A DNA stretch of 64,000 nucleotides, from the NCBI GenBank assembly GCA_019056595.1, contig CP036163.1, forward strand, positions 2,232,001-2,296,000, in the 5' to 3' direction. The notes under the pieces are model-generated. The model ran no database searches. It was not told the DNA's origin and saw only the letters and a list, made by a program, of their open reading frames with translations. Below, in pieces: positions 1 to 20,246 of this stretch (within the stretch, counting starts at the first letter, position 1; each line of letters opens with the position of its first letter). This DNA comes from Pectobacterium atrosepticum. GTDB taxonomy: Bacteria; Pseudomonadota; Gammaproteobacteria; Enterobacterales; Enterobacteriaceae. Made by a program: the position numbers and the translations under genes.

Positions 1-924
1 TGGCAATTCGCCATCCTCTTCTTCGTTAGAAATAGTTTGCCCGCTTTCCGTTGGTAGCCACTGTAATTCACTCACCAACTGTTCAAGAATATCCTTCGGA
101 TGTGTAACCAGACTGGCCCCTTGCTGGATTAACCAGTGTGTCCCCTCCGTCATAGGGTTACCGATAGGCCCCGGCAGAGCAAAAACTTCCCGTCCTTGCT
201 CTAGCGCATAACGCGCGGTAACCAACGACCCACTGCGGATAGATGCTTCAATGACCAGGACACCCAGCCCTAACCCGCTAATGATACGGTTTCTTCTAGG
301 GAAGTTGGTTGGGAAAGGCGGCATAGCGAGGGGGAATTCTGAGACCAAAGCGCCACCGTCGCCACAAATACGCTCAGCAAGCTTGACGTGGCGCTTGGGG
401 TAAATATTCCCCAATCCACTTCCCAGCACTGCAATTGTTCTCCCTCCCGAATCCAAAGCGGCACGATGAGCAATACCATCGATGCCAATTGCTAGCCCGC
501 TTGTCACCGTGAGTTCATTCGCGGCAAGTTCCTGAGCGAAAAAACATCCCCAGCGTTCACCGTAAGCACTGCTACCCCGGCTACCAATAATCGATATTTG
601 TGGCGATGCCAATAACTCAGGGGAACCAGAGACAAAGAGCAACAGAGGAAAATCACGAATGTTACTCAACAGAAAGGGATAAAGGGCATCTTCGCACGTC
701 ACGATATGATGATTGGGATGAGACAACCAGTTGAGCGTGTCTTCTAGGATCCTGCGGTCATAGGTACAAAATTGTGCTATTTGAGCATCAGACAGACCTA
801 ACGCCCCCAACGTCTCGTTATCGAACGTATTTAAACCAATAAGCTTTCTGACAATAGCTCGAAGGCGCCTGACACCCAAGTGCCGCACACCCGTCATGCG
901 TAGCCAGATTTCCGTTGATAGCAT
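1..924 (-). CDS. dprA: DNA processing protein DprA/Smf, 3' end cut by window
   Basis: DprA binds single-stranded DNA and loads RecA during natural transformation; in enterobacteria its role is less clear. An open frame of 308 codons runs from the ATG at 924 to the window edge without any stop. The Rossmann-fold signature SIIGSRGSSAYG lies near residues 110-120, followed by TSGLAIGIDGIAHRAAL and SEFPL, all typical of the DNA_processg_A domain. The N-terminal 90 residues are the usual helix-hairpin region. The C-terminal winged-helix part (roughly the last 60 residues) lies outside the window, so integrity of the end cannot be judged. It is divergent from def, as in E. coli. Confidence 0.93.
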   Translation of the reverse strand, partial: MLSTEIWLRMTGVRHLGVRRLRAIVRKLIGLNTFDNETLGALGLSDAQIAQFCTYDRRILEDTLNWLSHPNHHIVTCEDALYPFLLSNIRDFPLLLFVSGSPELLASPQISIIGSRGSSAYGERWGCFFAQELAANELTVTSGLAIGIDGIAHRAALDSGGRTIAVLGSGLGNIYPKRHVKLAERICGDGGALVSEFPLAMPPFPTNFPRRNRIISGLGLGVLVIEASIRSGSLVTARYALEQGREVFALPGPIGNPMTEGTHWLIQQGASLVTHPKDILEQLVSELQWLPTESGQTISNEEEDGELP

Positions 925-1052
925 CCGCGTCCCTTATGCTGCTCTGTTCTGATAAGTGGTGTAATTAAGTGCTGATGCTGTCAATCGGGGCAGGAAATGT
1001 CTAGAATGGGCACTAAAGCTATCTCACTATTCAGATACAGATCTAAACATAT

Positions 1053-1562
1053 ATGTCAGTTTTGCAGGTATTACATTTTCCAGACGAGCGGCTCCGCATC
1101 ACTGCGCAACCCGTAAAAGAAGTCAATGCAGACATTCAACGTATCGTGGATGATATGTTCGATACCATGTACGAAGAAGAAGGTATTGGCCTAGCCGCGA
1201 CACAAGTGGACATTCATCAGCGCATTATTGTTATTGACGTCTCTGAAGAGCGGGACCAACGACTGGTGCTAATCAATCCCGAGCTGATTGAAAAGAGCGG
1301 CGATACGGGCATCGAAGAAGGTTGTTTGTCGATCCCTGAAACCCGAGCGCTAGTTCCTCGAGCAGAGCATGTGAAAGTGCGCGCATTGGATCGTGAAGGT
1401 AAAGCGTTCGAACTTGAAGCAAGCGAACTGCTTGCCATTTGCATTCAGCATGAAATGGACCACCTGGTTGGGAAATTGTTTATCGATTACCTTTCCCCTC
1501 TGAAACGCCAGCGCATTCGTCAAAAACTGGAAAAGCTGGCTAAGCAAAATAGCCGGACCTGA
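1053..1562 (+). CDS. def: Peptide deformylase
   Basis: Removes the N-formyl group from nascent proteins in the cytosol, using a metal-activated water. At 169 aa it has the normal family length. All three signature motifs are present: GIGLAATQ near residue 45, EEGCLSIP near residue 90 with the metal-ligand cysteine, and QHEMDHL near residue 133 with the HExxH metal ligands. It starts the def-fmt-rsmB-trkA series, 26 bases before fmt, so formylation and deformylation genes are paired. No clear Shine-Dalgarno sequence is seen before the ATG, but the start fits the family N-terminus ([11 protein letters not shown]). Confidence 0.98.
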   Translation: MSVLQVLHFPDERLRITAQPVKEVNADIQRIVDDMFDTMYEEEGIGLAATQVDIHQRIIVIDVSEERDQRLVLINPELIEKSGDTGIEEGCLSIPETRALVPRAEHVKVRALDREGKAFELEASELLAICIQHEMDHLVGKLFIDYLSPLKRQRIRQKLEKLAKQNSRT

Positions 1563-1588
1563 TAATTTTCATCCTGACAGGAAGCACC

Positions 1589-2536
1589 GTGTCTGACTCT
1601 TTACGTATCATCTTTGCCGGAACCCCTGATTTTGCAGCACGTCACCTTGACGTGCTTTTATCATCAGGGCATGAGGTCGTTGGCGTTTTCACACAGCCTG
1701 ACCGACCAGCCGGAAGAGGTAACAAGCTCACGCCAAGCCCGGTAAAAGTACTGGCAGAGCAACATAGCATCCCCGTTTTCCAGCCTAAATCTCTGCGACC
1801 AGCAGAAAATCAGGCGATGGTTGAAGCGTTAGATGCCGATGTTATGGTTGTTGTCGCTTACGGATTAATTTTGCCGCAGCCCGTGCTATCCATGCCTCGC
1901 CTTGGCTGTATTAATGTACACGGTTCTCTACTGCCTCTCTGGCGTGGAGCTGCACCGATACAACGTGCATTGTGGGCTGGGGATAGTGAAACGGGCGTGA
2001 CGATCATGCAAATGGACGTTGGACTCGATACTGGCGCTATGCTACACAAAATTGCGTGCCCCATCCTGCCACAGGATACTAGCGCAACGCTATACGACAA
2101 ACTTGCTGCACTAGGGCCGCGTGGCTTATTGGAAACGCTGGAACGGCTTGCAGATAGCAGCGCTGTCGCTGAAGCGCAAAACGATGCCTTTGCCACCTAT
2201 GCAGAAAAGCTCAGCAAAGAAGAAGCACGTCTAAACTGGCTGTTATCTGCCGAGCAGCTTGAGCGCTGTATTCGTGCTTTTAATCCTTGGCCAGTCAGCT
2301 ATTTCATCGTGGATGAACAACCGGTGAAAGTCTGGAAAGCTGAGGTCATCGCCAAATCACATGGCTCACAGCCAGGCACAATCTTACAGGCAGATAAGCA
2401 GGGTATTCAGGTAGCAGCCGCCGATGGCATTTTGAATATTCAGGAATTACAGCCGGCAGGCAAAAAAGTAATGAGTGCGCAGGATCTGCTTAACTCGCGT
2501 CGTGAGTGGTTCGTTCCCGGTAATACACTGAACTAA
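1589..2536 (+). CDS. fmt: Methionyl-tRNA formyltransferase
   Basis: Transfers a formyl group from 10-formyl-tetrahydrofolate to Met-tRNA(fMet) for translation initiation. 315 aa, full length. The N-terminal formyltransferase domain holds [15 protein letters not shown] (catalytic Asn/His region, around residues 110-125) and DVGLDTG; the C-terminal domain (about 205-315) is the tRNA-binding OB fold. The start is a GTG preceded by AGGAAGCACC, which decides the start. It lies 26 bases after def and is very likely co-transcribed with it. Confidence 0.98.
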   Translation: MSDSLRIIFAGTPDFAARHLDVLLSSGHEVVGVFTQPDRPAGRGNKLTPSPVKVLAEQHSIPVFQPKSLRPAENQAMVEALDADVMVVVAYGLILPQPVLSMPRLGCINVHGSLLPLWRGAAPIQRALWAGDSETGVTIMQMDVGLDTGAMLHKIACPILPQDTSATLYDKLAALGPRGLLETLERLADSSAVAEAQNDAFATYAEKLSKEEARLNWLLSAEQLERCIRAFNPWPVSYFIVDEQPVKVWKAEVIAKSHGSQPGTILQADKQGIQVAAADGILNIQELQPAGKKVMSAQDLLNSRREWFVPGNTLN

Positions 2537-2603
2537 TCTATTTTTCATACCGGCGTCATGCCGGTATATCCTCTCCCTTTTACGTATACGTCATCGCTAA
2601 CAC

Positions 2604-3893
2604 ATGAAAAGCTCATACAACCTACGCAGTATTGCCGCAAAAGTGGTGGGACAAGTTCTGGATCAGGGGCAATCGCTCAGCGCCTTATTGCCTATTCATC
2701 AGCGTGACGTTTCCGATAAAGATCGCGCGCTTTTACAAGAGCTTTGCTTCGGCGTATTACGCGTGTTACCGCAGTTGGAATGGTGTATCCAACAACTAAT
2801 GGCTAAACCCCTGACGGGCAAACAACGCACGTTGCATTACCTCATCATGGTAGGTATCTACCAACTGCACTATACGCGGATCCCGCCACACGCTGCTCTG
2901 GCAGAAACAGTAGAAGGTGCCGTGGCGTTAAAAAGGCCACAACTCAAGGGACTGATTAACGGCGTATTACGCCAATTCCAGCGCCAGCAGGAAGAACTCC
3001 TTCAGCGTGAGGCAACTCACTCATCTCACTACCTGCACCCAAGCTGGCTGTTGGCACGCATTGAACATGCTTATCCAAATAACTGGCGAGGCATCGTTGA
3101 GGCAAATAATCAACGTCCTCCGATGTGGCTACGCGTGAATCGGTTACACCATACGCGAGAAGCGTACTTAAACTTGTTGATGCAAGGGGGAATTGAAGCA
3201 TTTCCTCATACCGAATACAGCGATGCGATACGGCTTGCTTCTCCATGTGCCGTCGATCAATTGCCAGGATTTTCACAAGGGTGGGCAACCGTACAGGATG
3301 CTTCAGCCCAAGGCTGCGTCTATTGGCTTGATCCACAAGATGGTGAGCAGATCCTCGATCTCTGCGCCGCTCCCGGTGGAAAAACGACACACATTTTAGA
3401 GGCAGCACCAAAATCTCATGTGCTCGCTGTCGATGTTGATGAAACACGTTTAGGCCGAGTAAAAGAAAATTTACTTCGGCTACAAATGCATGCTGAAGTC
3501 AAACAAGGCGATGGACGTTACCCCGACTCATGGTGTGAAGCGCGTGTATTTGATCGCATTCTGTTGGACGCCCCTTGTTCCGCTACTGGCGTGATTCGTC
3601 GTCATCCTGATATTAAATGGCTACGCCGAGACAGAGACATCGAAGAATTAGTTGCACTGCAAAAAGAGATTCTTGATGCCATTTGGCCACACCTCAAAAC
3701 AGGCGGCACGATGGTTTATGCTACCTGCTCAATTCTGCCGCAAGAAAATACTCAACAAGTTACGGGTTTCCTGTCTCGCCATGCCGATGCCGCGCTTGTT
3801 GATACCGGTACAAGTGAAATACCGGGTATACAAATTCTCCCCCATGCTGATAGTGGTGATGGTTTCTTTTATGCGAAGCTGGTAAAAAACTGA
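2604..3893 (+). CDS. rsmB: 16S rRNA m5C967 methyltransferase RsmB
   Basis: Methylates C967 of 16S rRNA with S-adenosylmethionine. 429 aa as in E. coli. A NusB-like RNA-binding domain fills roughly residues 1-140 and a Rossmann methyltransferase domain residues 220-429. SAM-binding motif [12 protein letters not shown] is near 250; the two catalytic cysteines are in DAPCSATG (near 322) and YATCSIL (near 375). It follows fmt by 67 bases on the same strand. The ribosome-binding site is weak, but the start matches the family N-terminus. Confidence 0.97.
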   Translation: MKSSYNLRSIAAKVVGQVLDQGQSLSALLPIHQRDVSDKDRALLQELCFGVLRVLPQLEWCIQQLMAKPLTGKQRTLHYLIMVGIYQLHYTRIPPHAALAETVEGAVALKRPQLKGLINGVLRQFQRQQEELLQREATHSSHYLHPSWLLARIEHAYPNNWRGIVEANNQRPPMWLRVNRLHHTREAYLNLLMQGGIEAFPHTEYSDAIRLASPCAVDQLPGFSQGWATVQDASAQGCVYWLDPQDGEQILDLCAAPGGKTTHILEAAPKSHVLAVDVDETRLGRVKENLLRLQMHAEVKQGDGRYPDSWCEARVFDRILLDAPCSATGVIRRHPDIKWLRRDRDIEELVALQKEILDAIWPHLKTGGTMVYATCSILPQENTQQVTGFLSRHADAALVDTGTSEIPGIQILPHADSGDGFFYAKLVKN

Positions 3894-3949
3894 TATTGAA
3901 CCCAATATTGTCTGCAACAAGCAGCGATCAATAAACGGCATGGCTTATT

Positions 3950-5326
3950 ATGAAAATTATCATTCTTGGCGCGGGTCAGGTCGGCGGAACACTAGCTGAA
4001 AACCTAGCGGGTGAAAACAATGACATCACTGTCGTTGATACTGATGCAAATCGGTTACGCCAGCTTCAGGATAAGTTTGATCTGCGTGTCGTTACGGGCT
4101 ATGCCTCTCATCCGCGTGTATTGCGTGAAGCGGGGGCAGAAGATGCTGATATGCTGGTCGCTGTTACCAATTCGGACGAAACGAATATGGTAGCATGTCA
4201 GATCGCTTATTCCCTCTTCAAAACACCAAACCGGATTGCACGTATTCGCGCTGCCGAATACATCCGTGAATCAGAACAGCTATTTTTACCAGAAGCGGTT
4301 CCCATCGATCACCTGATCTCTCCAGAGCAGTTGGTGATCGATAATATTTATAAACTGATCGAATACCCTGGGGCACTTCAAGTCGTCAATTTCGCTGAAG
4401 GTAAAGTGAGCCTTGCAGCAGTTAATGCATACTATGGCGGCCCATTGGTGGGTAATGCCCTAACCTCTCTCCGTGAACATATTCCCCATGTGGATACCCG
4501 AGTTGCCGCTATTTTCCGCCACGACCGTCCAATTCGTCCACAGGGTTCTACCATAATCGAAGCTGGTGACGAGGTGTTTTTTGTCGCTGCTTCCCAGCAT
4601 ATTCGCGCAGTAATGAGCGAATTGCAGCGCCTTGAAAAACCGTATAAAAGGATCATGATCGTTGGTGGAGGGAACGTCGGCGCAGGATTGGCACAGCGAT
4701 TAGAAAAAGATTACAGCATCAAACTGATAGAACGAAATGCGGACCGGGCGGCGGAGCTCGCTGAGCTTTTGCAAAATACGGTAGTGTTCCATGGCGATGC
4801 CTCAGATCAAGAGCTTCTCGCTGAAGAACATATCGAGCAGATCGATGTATTCATCGCTATTACCAACGATGACGAAGCAAATATTATGTCAGCAATGTTG
4901 GCTAAACGCATGGGTGCGAAAAAAGTAATCGTGCTCATCCAGCGTCGAGCTTATGTCGATCTGGTTCAGGGCAGCGTCATTGATGTCGCTATCTCGCCAC
5001 AGCAGGCAACAATCTCTGCGTTACTCAGCCACGTACGCAAGGCAGATATCGTTAGCGTATCCTCTTTGCGGCGAGGTGTAGCCGAAGCGATCGAAGCGAT
5101 CGCCCATGGTGACGAAGGCACATCGAAAGTCGTCGGCAGAATGATTGAAGACATTAAGCTTCCACCAGGTACCACCATCGGAGCAATTGTTCGCGGTGAT
5201 GACGTCATTATTGCCAACGCAAATAGCAAAATTGAGCAAGGCGATCATGTCATCATGTTCTTGGCTGACAAAAAATTTGTGCCTGATGTTGAACGGTTAT
5301 TTCAACCAAGCCCCTTCTTTTTGTAA
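3950..5326 (+). CDS. trkA: Trk potassium uptake NAD-binding subunit TrkA
   Basis: Peripheral cytoplasmic subunit that gates the TrkH/TrkG potassium channels in response to nucleotides. 458 aa with two tandem RCK (KTN plus TrkA_C) units. The first dinucleotide-binding fold is GAGQVGG at residues 7-13, the second GGGNVGAG near 239-246; TrkA_C segments follow each. Length and both glycine motifs are intact. It is 56 bases after rsmB, which is the standard enterobacterial order. Confidence 0.98.
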   Translation: MKIIILGAGQVGGTLAENLAGENNDITVVDTDANRLRQLQDKFDLRVVTGYASHPRVLREAGAEDADMLVAVTNSDETNMVACQIAYSLFKTPNRIARIRAAEYIRESEQLFLPEAVPIDHLISPEQLVIDNIYKLIEYPGALQVVNFAEGKVSLAAVNAYYGGPLVGNALTSLREHIPHVDTRVAAIFRHDRPIRPQGSTIIEAGDEVFFVAASQHIRAVMSELQRLEKPYKRIMIVGGGNVGAGLAQRLEKDYSIKLIERNADRAAELAELLQNTVVFHGDASDQELLAEEHIEQIDVFIAITNDDEANIMSAMLAKRMGAKKVIVLIQRRAYVDLVQGSVIDVAISPQQATISALLSHVRKADIVSVSSLRRGVAEAIEAIAHGDEGTSKVVGRMIEDIKLPPGTTIGAIVRGDDVIIANANSKIEQGDHVIMFLADKKFVPDVERLFQPSPFFL

Positions 5327-5417
5327 TGTAGGAACAAATTCACTGCCAACCAGATAATCTGGCAAAGTTACAGCTATTGGTTAGAATTAATTTATATTTT
5401 TGGCAAGGAGAACGGAT

Positions 5418-5828
5418 ATGAGCATCATCAAAGAATTCAGAGAGTTTGCCATGCGTGGTAATGTTGTCGATTTGGCCGTGGGTGTCATTATTGGTGCCGC
5501 TTTCGGCAAAATTGTTTCCTCTCTGGTATCAGATATTATTATGCCGCCACTTGGACTTTTGATTGGTGGTGTTGATTTTAAACAACTCAGCCTTATTCTT
5601 CGTGACGCTCAAGGCGAAATCCCTGCCGTTGTCATGAACTATGGTGCTTTCATCCAGAATATTTTTGACTTTGTCATCGTCGCTTTCGCGATTTTTATAG
5701 CCATCAAGCTTATGAATAAAATGCGGCGTAAACAGGAAGATACGCCTGCTGCTGCACCGAAACCTAGTGCTGAAGAGAAGCTATTAGCTGAAATTCGCGA
5801 TTTGCTTAAAGAACAACACAAACAGTAA
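5418..5828 (+). CDS. mscL: Large-conductance mechanosensitive channel MscL
   Basis: Inner-membrane pentameric channel that opens under membrane tension and releases solutes in hypo-osmotic shock. 136 aa from the ATG at 5418, chosen because AAGGAG sits 8 bases upstream and the product then begins [15 protein letters not shown] like the family; an in-frame start 18 bases further upstream would add six residues without support. First transmembrane helix about 15-45 ([16 protein letters not shown]), second about 75-105, and a charged C-terminal helical bundle ending KEQHKQ. Convergent with arfA. Confidence 0.97.
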   Translation: MSIIKEFREFAMRGNVVDLAVGVIIGAAFGKIVSSLVSDIIMPPLGLLIGGVDFKQLSLILRDAQGEIPAVVMNYGAFIQNIFDFVIVAFAIFIAIKLMNKMRRKQEDTPAAAPKPSAEEKLLAEIRDLLKEQHKQ

Positions 5829-5846
5829 AAATTGAATTTTTCTTCA

Positions 5847-5860
5847 AATACAGCTGTATT
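5847..5860. repeat. Perfect 14-bp palindrome overlapping the arfA stop codon
   Basis: AATACAGCTGTATT is fully self-complementary and lies between the convergent mscL and arfA genes, overlapping the arfA TAA. Without a loop it is unlikely to act as an RNA terminator. Function unknown. Confidence 0.45.
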
Positions 5861-6071
5861 ACGCAGAAAATAGAAAGGCCAGTGGTAAATAATCATTTGA
5901 TTGCTTACCACTGGCCTCCCAACTCCCTTTCTTCATATGCTTGTCTTTTCTACGATAACTTCCTTTCCCTTTTTCATTCACTTCAATTCGTTGACGAAAC
6001 AGTGGGTCATGTAGCAACGCCTCAATAGCGTTGTTCTGAATTTTCCCACGCTTATGACGGTATGTGGTCAT
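5859..6071 (-). CDS. arfA: Alternative ribosome-rescue factor ArfA
   Basis: Rescues ribosomes stalled on non-stop mRNAs when the tmRNA system fails, by recruiting release factor 2. 70 codons from the ATG at 6071, chosen because AGGAGT lies four bases upstream; an adjacent ATG at 6074 is also possible and the longer open frame to 6212 has no support. The N-terminal half ([15 protein letters not shown], then EKGKGSY) is the conserved functional core. The C-terminal tail ([11 protein letters not shown]) is hydrophobic and encoded largely by the distal arm of a hairpin. In E. coli, RNase III cuts this stem, so a truncated product is made and is removed by tmRNA tagging; the same arrangement is inferred here. 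Confidence 0.93.
   Translation of the reverse strand: MTTYRHKRGKIQNNAIEALLHDPLFRQRIEVNEKGKGSYRRKDKHMKKGSWEASGKQSNDYLPLAFLFSA
5876..5917 (-). promoter_or_regulatory. arfA intragenic hairpin (RNase III target / non-stop signal)
   Basis: Inside the arfA coding sequence AGGCCAGTGGTAA (5876-5888) pairs perfectly with TTACCACTGGCCT (5905-5917). The loop can extend the stem with AATCA/TGATT (5891-5895 and 5898-5902). On the arfA strand the stem is followed by a T-rich run. In E. coli, cleavage or termination at the equivalent stem makes arfA mRNA lack a stop codon, coupling ArfA synthesis to tmRNA failure. Confidence 0.88.
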
Positions 6072-6236
6072 CATCACTCCTAATAAAGTCGATATGGTAT
6101 GTGCATAAATAAAACGTGCAGAGTATATAGCCGAAATGGATGGATGAGAACAGATAGGTATGTGTTTTTCGACTGATTCAAATACAGGCAATTTCTTACC
6201 ATGAATGTTCATGCGAAAAATAGTTTATTTCAGATA

Positions 6237-6266
6237 TAAAAAAACCGGGTTTCCCCGGCTTTTTTA
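6237..6266. terminator. Rho-independent terminator after rplQ
   Basis: CCGGG (6245-6249) pairs with CCCGG (6254-6258), flanked by A-rich and T-rich runs on the two sides, so it can work in both directions. It lies 13 bases past the rplQ stop and ends the alpha operon. Confidence 0.85.
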
Positions 6267-6278
6267 CGCTCTTACAGA

Positions 6279-6695
<417 letters not shown>

Positions 6696-6711
6696 TTAAC
6701 CTGTGATCTGG

Positions 6712-7701
6712 TTACTCATCAGCAATACTTGCAGGTGGCCAGTTTTCTAGGCGCATGCCCAGAGACAGACCACGGGAAGCCAGTACGTCTTTAATCTCAG
6801 TAAGAGATTTTTTACCTAGGTTAGGCGTTTTGAGCAGCTCAACCTCGGTACGCTGTACCAGATCACCGATGTAGTGGATAGCTTCTGCCTTAAGGCAGTT
6901 AGCAGAGCGGACAGTCAATTCCAGATCGTCAACAGGGCGCAGCAGAATCGGATCGAATTCTGGTTTCTCTTCTTTAACTTCTGGCTGACGAACATCACGT
7001 AAGTCAACAAAAGCTTCAAGTTGTTCAGCCAGAATGGTTGCCGCACGGCGGATCGCCTCTTCAGGATCGATCGTGCCATTGGTTTCCATTTCGATGACTA
7101 GCTTGTCCAAGTCAGTACGCTGTTCTACGCGAGCCGCTTCAACATTGTAGGCAATACGCTCTACAGGGCTATAGCAAGCATCAACTAACAGACGACCAAT
7201 CGGGCGCTCATCTTCTTCCGTATGAATACGGGCAGATGCCGGCACATAACCACGACCACGTTGAACTTTGATACGCATACTAATAGATGCGTTTTCATCG
7301 GTCAGATGGCAAATTAAGTGTTGCGGCTTGACGATTTCGACATCACCATCATGGATAATGTCGGCTGCAGTCACAGGGCCAATGCCAGATTTATTCAGGG
7401 TAAGAATAACTTCATCTTTACCTTGAACTCTCACCGCCAGCCCTTTCAGGTTGAGCAGGATTTCCAGGATATCTTCCTGTACGCCTTCTTTGGTGCTGTA
7501 CTCATGCAGTACACCATCAATCTCAACCTCGGTCACCGCGCAACCTGGCATGGATGAAAGCAGAATACGGCGCAGTGCGTTGCCAAGAGTATGGCCGAAG
7601 CCTCGCTCTAATGGCTCAAGGGTCACCTTGGCGTGCGTCGAACTCACTTGCTCGATATCAACCAGGCGCGGTTTTAGAAACTCTGTCACAGAACCCTGCA
7701 T
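6712..7701 (-). CDS. rpoA: RNA polymerase alpha subunit
   Basis: Scaffold subunit of RNA polymerase, 329 aa as in E. coli. The N-terminal domain (about 1-235) dimerises and binds beta/beta'; it contains [17 protein letters not shown]. The C-terminal domain (about 249-329) binds UP elements and activators such as CRP; its ending [16 protein letters not shown] is typical. It lies 25 bases after rpsD in the alpha operon. CRP is encoded in the same window. Confidence 0.99.
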
Positions 7702-7726
7702 TGTGTCCTCTCTTTGGTACTAAGCT

Positions 7727-8365
<639 letters not shown>

Positions 8366-8377
8366 CTAAAAGCGGCG

Positions 8378-8770
<393 letters not shown>

Positions 8771-8783
8771 TCAATCACCCCGA

Positions 8784-9140
8784 TTATTTCTTGATCGGTT
8801 TGCGCGGACCCTTACGGGTACGGGCGTTAGTCTTGGTACGCTGACCGCGAACCGGCAGACCACGACGATGACGCAAACCACGATAAGTACCAAGGTCCAT
8901 AAGACGCTTGATGCTCAGGGTAACTTCACGACGCAGATCACCTTCTACAACAAACTTGGCAACTTCGTCACGCAGCTTATCGATTTGCTCTTCAGACAGC
9001 TCACTGATCTTAACATTTTCGGCAATCTCCGTTGCAGCACAAATAGCCTGCGACCGAGTTTTACCGATACCGAAAATTGACGTTAACGCAATAACGGTAT
9101 GTTTATGATCAGGAATGTTAATGCCTGCTATACGGGCCAC
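8784..9140 (-). CDS. rpsM: 30S ribosomal protein S13, GTG start
   Basis: Head protein of the 30S subunit, contacting P-site tRNA and the L5 bridge. 118 aa, starting [14 protein letters not shown]. The start codon is GTG at 9140 behind TAGGAG, the same unusual start used in E. coli, where it is part of the S4-controlled leader pseudoknot. First gene of the alpha operon. Confidence 0.99.
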   Translation of the reverse strand: MARIAGINIPDHKHTVIALTSIFGIGKTRSQAICAATEIAENVKISELSEEQIDKLRDEVAKFVVEGDLRREVTLSIKRLMDLGTYRGLRHRRGLPVRGQRTKTNARTRKGPRKPIKK

Positions 9141-9286
9141 TATGCACTCCTACAATTTTATACGGCAACACCATTCTGAAAAGCCCGTTTTCAGGATACT
9201 CAAATAATGTTGCAGCTACATACAAAAGATTGGCTGGCTAATCTAGCCAGCTCAATCCAACTTTGCAAGAAAAATATGCGAGATAA
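9141..9286 (-). promoter_or_regulatory. Alpha operon leader with S4-binding pseudoknot region
   Basis: The 146 bases between rpmJ and rpsM contain an inverted repeat GCTGGCTA/TAGCCAGC (9233-9251) and, nearer rpsM, CTGAAAACGGGCTTTTCAG followed by TAGGAGTGCATA-GTG. This closely resembles the E. coli alpha operon leader, in which S4 binds a nested pseudoknot and blocks rpsM translation. Control by S4 is inferred from this similarity. Confidence 0.85.
9240..9268 (-). promoter_or_regulatory. Alpha operon promoter
   Basis: TTGCAA (9263-9268) and TAGATT (9240-9245) on the minus strand, separated by exactly 17 bases, lie just upstream of the S4 leader. The position matches the alpha promoter of E. 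coli. Confidence 0.7.
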
Positions 9287-9436
<150 letters not shown>

Positions 9437-10768
9437 TTAACGGTTATAGCCTTTCAGGTTTGCTTTCTTCAATGCAGACTCATATTGACTCGACATCATC
9501 AGAGTTTGCACTTGAGCCATAAAGTCCATGATGACGACAACAACGATCAATAAAGATGTACCCCCAAAATAGAAAGGCACTTTCATTGCGTCACGCATAA
9601 ACTCCGGGATCAGGCAGATAAAAGTAATATACATCGCACCAATCAGAGTCAGACGAGTCATTACTTTATCGATATATTTCGCCGTTTGCTCTCCCGGACG
9701 AATTCCTGGCACGAATGCACCGGACTTCTTCAGGTTATCTGCTGTTTCACGCGGATTGAAAACCAACGCAGTGTAGAAGAAACAGAAGAAGATGATTGCA
9801 GACGCATAGAGTAACACATAAAGCGGTTGTCCGGGCTGCAAATACAGCGAAATAGTTGTCAGCCAGTTCCAACCGGTACCGCCCCCAAACCAGGATGCAA
9901 TCGTGGCAGGGAACAGAATAATACTGGAAGCGAAGATCGCTGGGATAACACCGGCCATATTCACTTTCAGCGGTAAATGCGTACTCTGTGCCGCATAAAC
10001 ACGACGACCTTGTTGACGTTTTGCATAATTAACGACAATACGACGTTGACCACGCTCAATGAAAACAACGAAGAAGGTTACTGCAAACACTAAAACTGCA
10101 ACCAACAGCAACAGGAGGAAGTGCAGGTCGCCTTGCCGAGCTTGCTCGATGGTATGGCCAATGGCCGGCGGTAAACCCGCAACAATACCAGCAAAGATTA
10201 TGATCGAGATACCGTTACCGATACCACGCTCCGTAATCTGTTCTCCCAGCCACATAAGGAACATTGTCCCAGTAACCAGACTTACAACAGCGGTAAAGTA
10301 GAAAGCAAAACCTGGATTTATTACCAATTCTTGCATCCCAGGCATATTCGGTAAACCGGTAGCAATACCGATAGATTGGAATATAGCCAATACCAAGGTG
10401 CCGTAGCGGGTATACTGGCTGATCTTACGACGGCCAGCTTCCCCTTCTTTCTTTATTTCAGCCAAGGCGGGATGAACCACCGTTAGCAACTGGATAATAA
10501 TCGATGCCGAAATATAAGGCATAATACCCAGTGCAAAGATAGAAGCACGACTGAGAGCACCACCAGAGAACATGTTAAACATTTCAATGATGGTGCCTCG
10601 CTGCTGTTCAAGCAATTTGGCAAGCACAGTGGCATCAATACCAGGAATCGGGATAAAAGAGCCAATACGGAAAACAATTAGCGCACCGATAACAAACAAA
10701 AGTCTGCGCTTCAGTTCACCAACTCCGCCTTTAGCACTTTGAAAATCTAATCCTGGTTGCTTAGCCAT
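9437..10768 (-). CDS. secY: Protein translocase subunit SecY
   Basis: Core channel of the SecYEG translocon in the inner membrane. 443 aa with ten hydrophobic helices. The first is near 24-41 ([22 protein letters not shown]), and the large cytoplasmic loop containing [20 protein letters not shown] is near 250-270. It lies seven bases after rplO, translationally coupled within the spc operon. It serves the Sec-dependent export of the Pel, FkpA and PpiA precursors encoded in this window. Confidence 0.99.
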   Translation of the reverse strand: MAKQPGLDFQSAKGGVGELKRRLLFVIGALIVFRIGSFIPIPGIDATVLAKLLEQQRGTIIEMFNMFSGGALSRASIFALGIMPYISASIIIQLLTVVHPALAEIKKEGEAGRRKISQYTRYGTLVLAIFQSIGIATGLPNMPGMQELVINPGFAFYFTAVVSLVTGTMFLMWLGEQITERGIGNGISIIIFAGIVAGLPPAIGHTIEQARQGDLHFLLLLLVAVLVFAVTFFVVFIERGQRRIVVNYAKRQQGRRVYAAQSTHLPLKVNMAGVIPAIFASSIILFPATIASWFGGGTGWNWLTTISLYLQPGQPLYVLLYASAIIFFCFFYTALVFNPRETADNLKKSGAFVPGIRPGEQTAKYIDKVMTRLTLIGAMYITFICLIPEFMRDAMKVPFYFGGTSLLIVVVVIMDFMAQVQTLMMSSQYESALKKANLKGYNR

Positions 10769-10775
10769 CTGCTAC

Positions 10776-11909
<1,134 letters not shown>

Positions 11910-11914
11910 CTACC

Positions 11915-12277
<363 letters not shown>

Positions 12278-12811
12278 TTACTTCTTCTTAGCCTCTTTGG
12301 TACGCACGACTTCGTCGGCGTAACGGACACCCTTGCCTTTGTAAGGCTCAGGACGACGGTAGGCGCGTAATTCCGCAGCAACCTGACCAATAACCTGCTT
12401 ATCAGCACCTTTCAGTACGATTTCAGTTTGGCTTGGGCATTCTGCAGTAATACCTGCCGGCAGTGCATGTTCTACTGGGTGAGAAAACCCAAGAGACAGG
12501 TTAACCATATTGCCTTTAACAGCAGCACGGTAACCAACACCAACCAGTTGCAGCTTCTTAGTGAAGCCTTCGGTAACACCGATAACCATTGCGTTCAACA
12601 GAGCACGAGTGGTACCCGCTTGGGCCCATCCATCAACGAAACCTTCGCGCGGGGCGAAAGTCAGAGCGTTGTCAGCTTGTTTCACTTCAACAGCATTATG
12701 GATCTTACGACTCAGCTCGCCGTTTTTACCCTTAATCGAAATATCCTGACCGTTGAGTTTTACCTCTACGCCGGCAGGAATGACGACGGGTGCTTTTGCA
12801 ACACGAGACAT
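12278..12811 (-). CDS. rplF: 50S ribosomal protein L6
   Basis: Large-subunit protein next to the sarcin-ricin loop and factor-binding site. 177 aa with two repeated L6 domains and the C-terminal signature [14 protein letters not shown] near 155-170. Spc operon, 13 bases after rpsH. Confidence 0.99.
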   Translation of the reverse strand: MSRVAKAPVVIPAGVEVKLNGQDISIKGKNGELSRKIHNAVEVKQADNALTFAPREGFVDGWAQAGTTRALLNAMVIGVTEGFTKKLQLVGVGYRAAVKGNMVNLSLGFSHPVEHALPAGITAECPSQTEIVLKGADKQVIGQVAAELRAYRRPEPYKGKGVRYADEVVRTKEAKKK

Positions 12812-12824
12812 TCTTTCCTCCCGA

Positions 12825-13223
<399 letters not shown>

Positions 13224-13250
13224 TTACTCCCGTGATTCAATTGGTGACAA

Positions 13251-14832
<1,582 letters not shown>

Positions 14833-14897
14833 CTAATGTCAACTACCACTTTAGGACCCTTTCGGGCCATTAAATACCCCATAATTGAGGGCGCAGC

Positions 14898-14903
14898 ATT
14901 ATA
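14898..14903 (-). promoter_or_regulatory. spc operon promoter, -10 box
   Basis: A perfect TATAAT on the minus strand lies 78 bases upstream of the rplN start, within TGTTATAATGC. The -35 region is weak: nothing near TTGACA at 16-18 bases. The surroundings resemble the E. coli Pspc promoter, including the ATTTTTTCTACCCAT tract just upstream. Confidence 0.7.
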
Positions 14904-14934
14904 ACACCGCTTCCTTATTATGGGTAGAAAAAAT

Positions 14935-14958
14935 AAACGGCCCTTTGCAGAGCCGTTT
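14935..14958 (-). terminator. Terminator at end of S10 operon, before rplN
   Basis: AAACGG pairs with CCGTTT around GCTCTGCAAAGGGC on the minus strand and is followed by ATTTTTT. It lies 25 bases past the rpsQ stop and separates the S10 and spc transcripts, though read-through is likely. Confidence 0.75.
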
Positions 14959-14983
14959 ATCATAAGAGAAGAGCGCTACTTTA

Positions 14984-16912
<1,929 letters not shown>

Positions 16913-16917
16913 CTACC

Positions 16918-17199
<282 letters not shown>

Positions 17200-17212
17200 T
17201 TATCCTCTAAGA

Positions 17213-19608
<2,396 letters not shown>

Positions 19609-19628
19609 TCAATCGCTCAATGACCTGA

Positions 19629-20118
<490 letters not shown>

Positions 20119-20123
20119 CGCGC

Positions 20124-20151
20124 ATTATACGCAAATTGGAGGGGGAAGCAA
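20124..20151 (-). promoter_or_regulatory. S10 operon promoter
   Basis: On the minus strand TTGCTT (20146-20151) and a perfect TATAAT (20124-20129) are separated by 16 bases. Transcription would start near 20118, giving a leader of E. coli length. Confidence 0.75.
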
Positions 20152-20177
20152 CAGGCAGGATGAAATGATTTTAAACG

Positions 20178-20207
20178 CGGCCGGAACGACGTCCATTAGT
20201 CCGGCCG
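20178..20207 (-). terminator. Hairpin after bfr, probable terminator
   Basis: CGGCCGGA (20178-20185) pairs perfectly with TCCGGCCG (20200-20207). On the bfr strand the stem is followed by CGTTTAAAAT, a weak T-tract. It lies between the bfr stop and the S10 promoter. Confidence 0.5.
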
Positions 20208-20246
20208 AATTGAGGCACAAAGCACATAGTAGATTACGGTGCTATG

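Noticed and set aside
270-488. Apparent short gene and suspected frameshift in dprA
   Set aside because: Reading the dprA frame triplet by triplet from 924 to 1 shows no stop. The gene is intact as far as the window goes; the short frame is a shadow.
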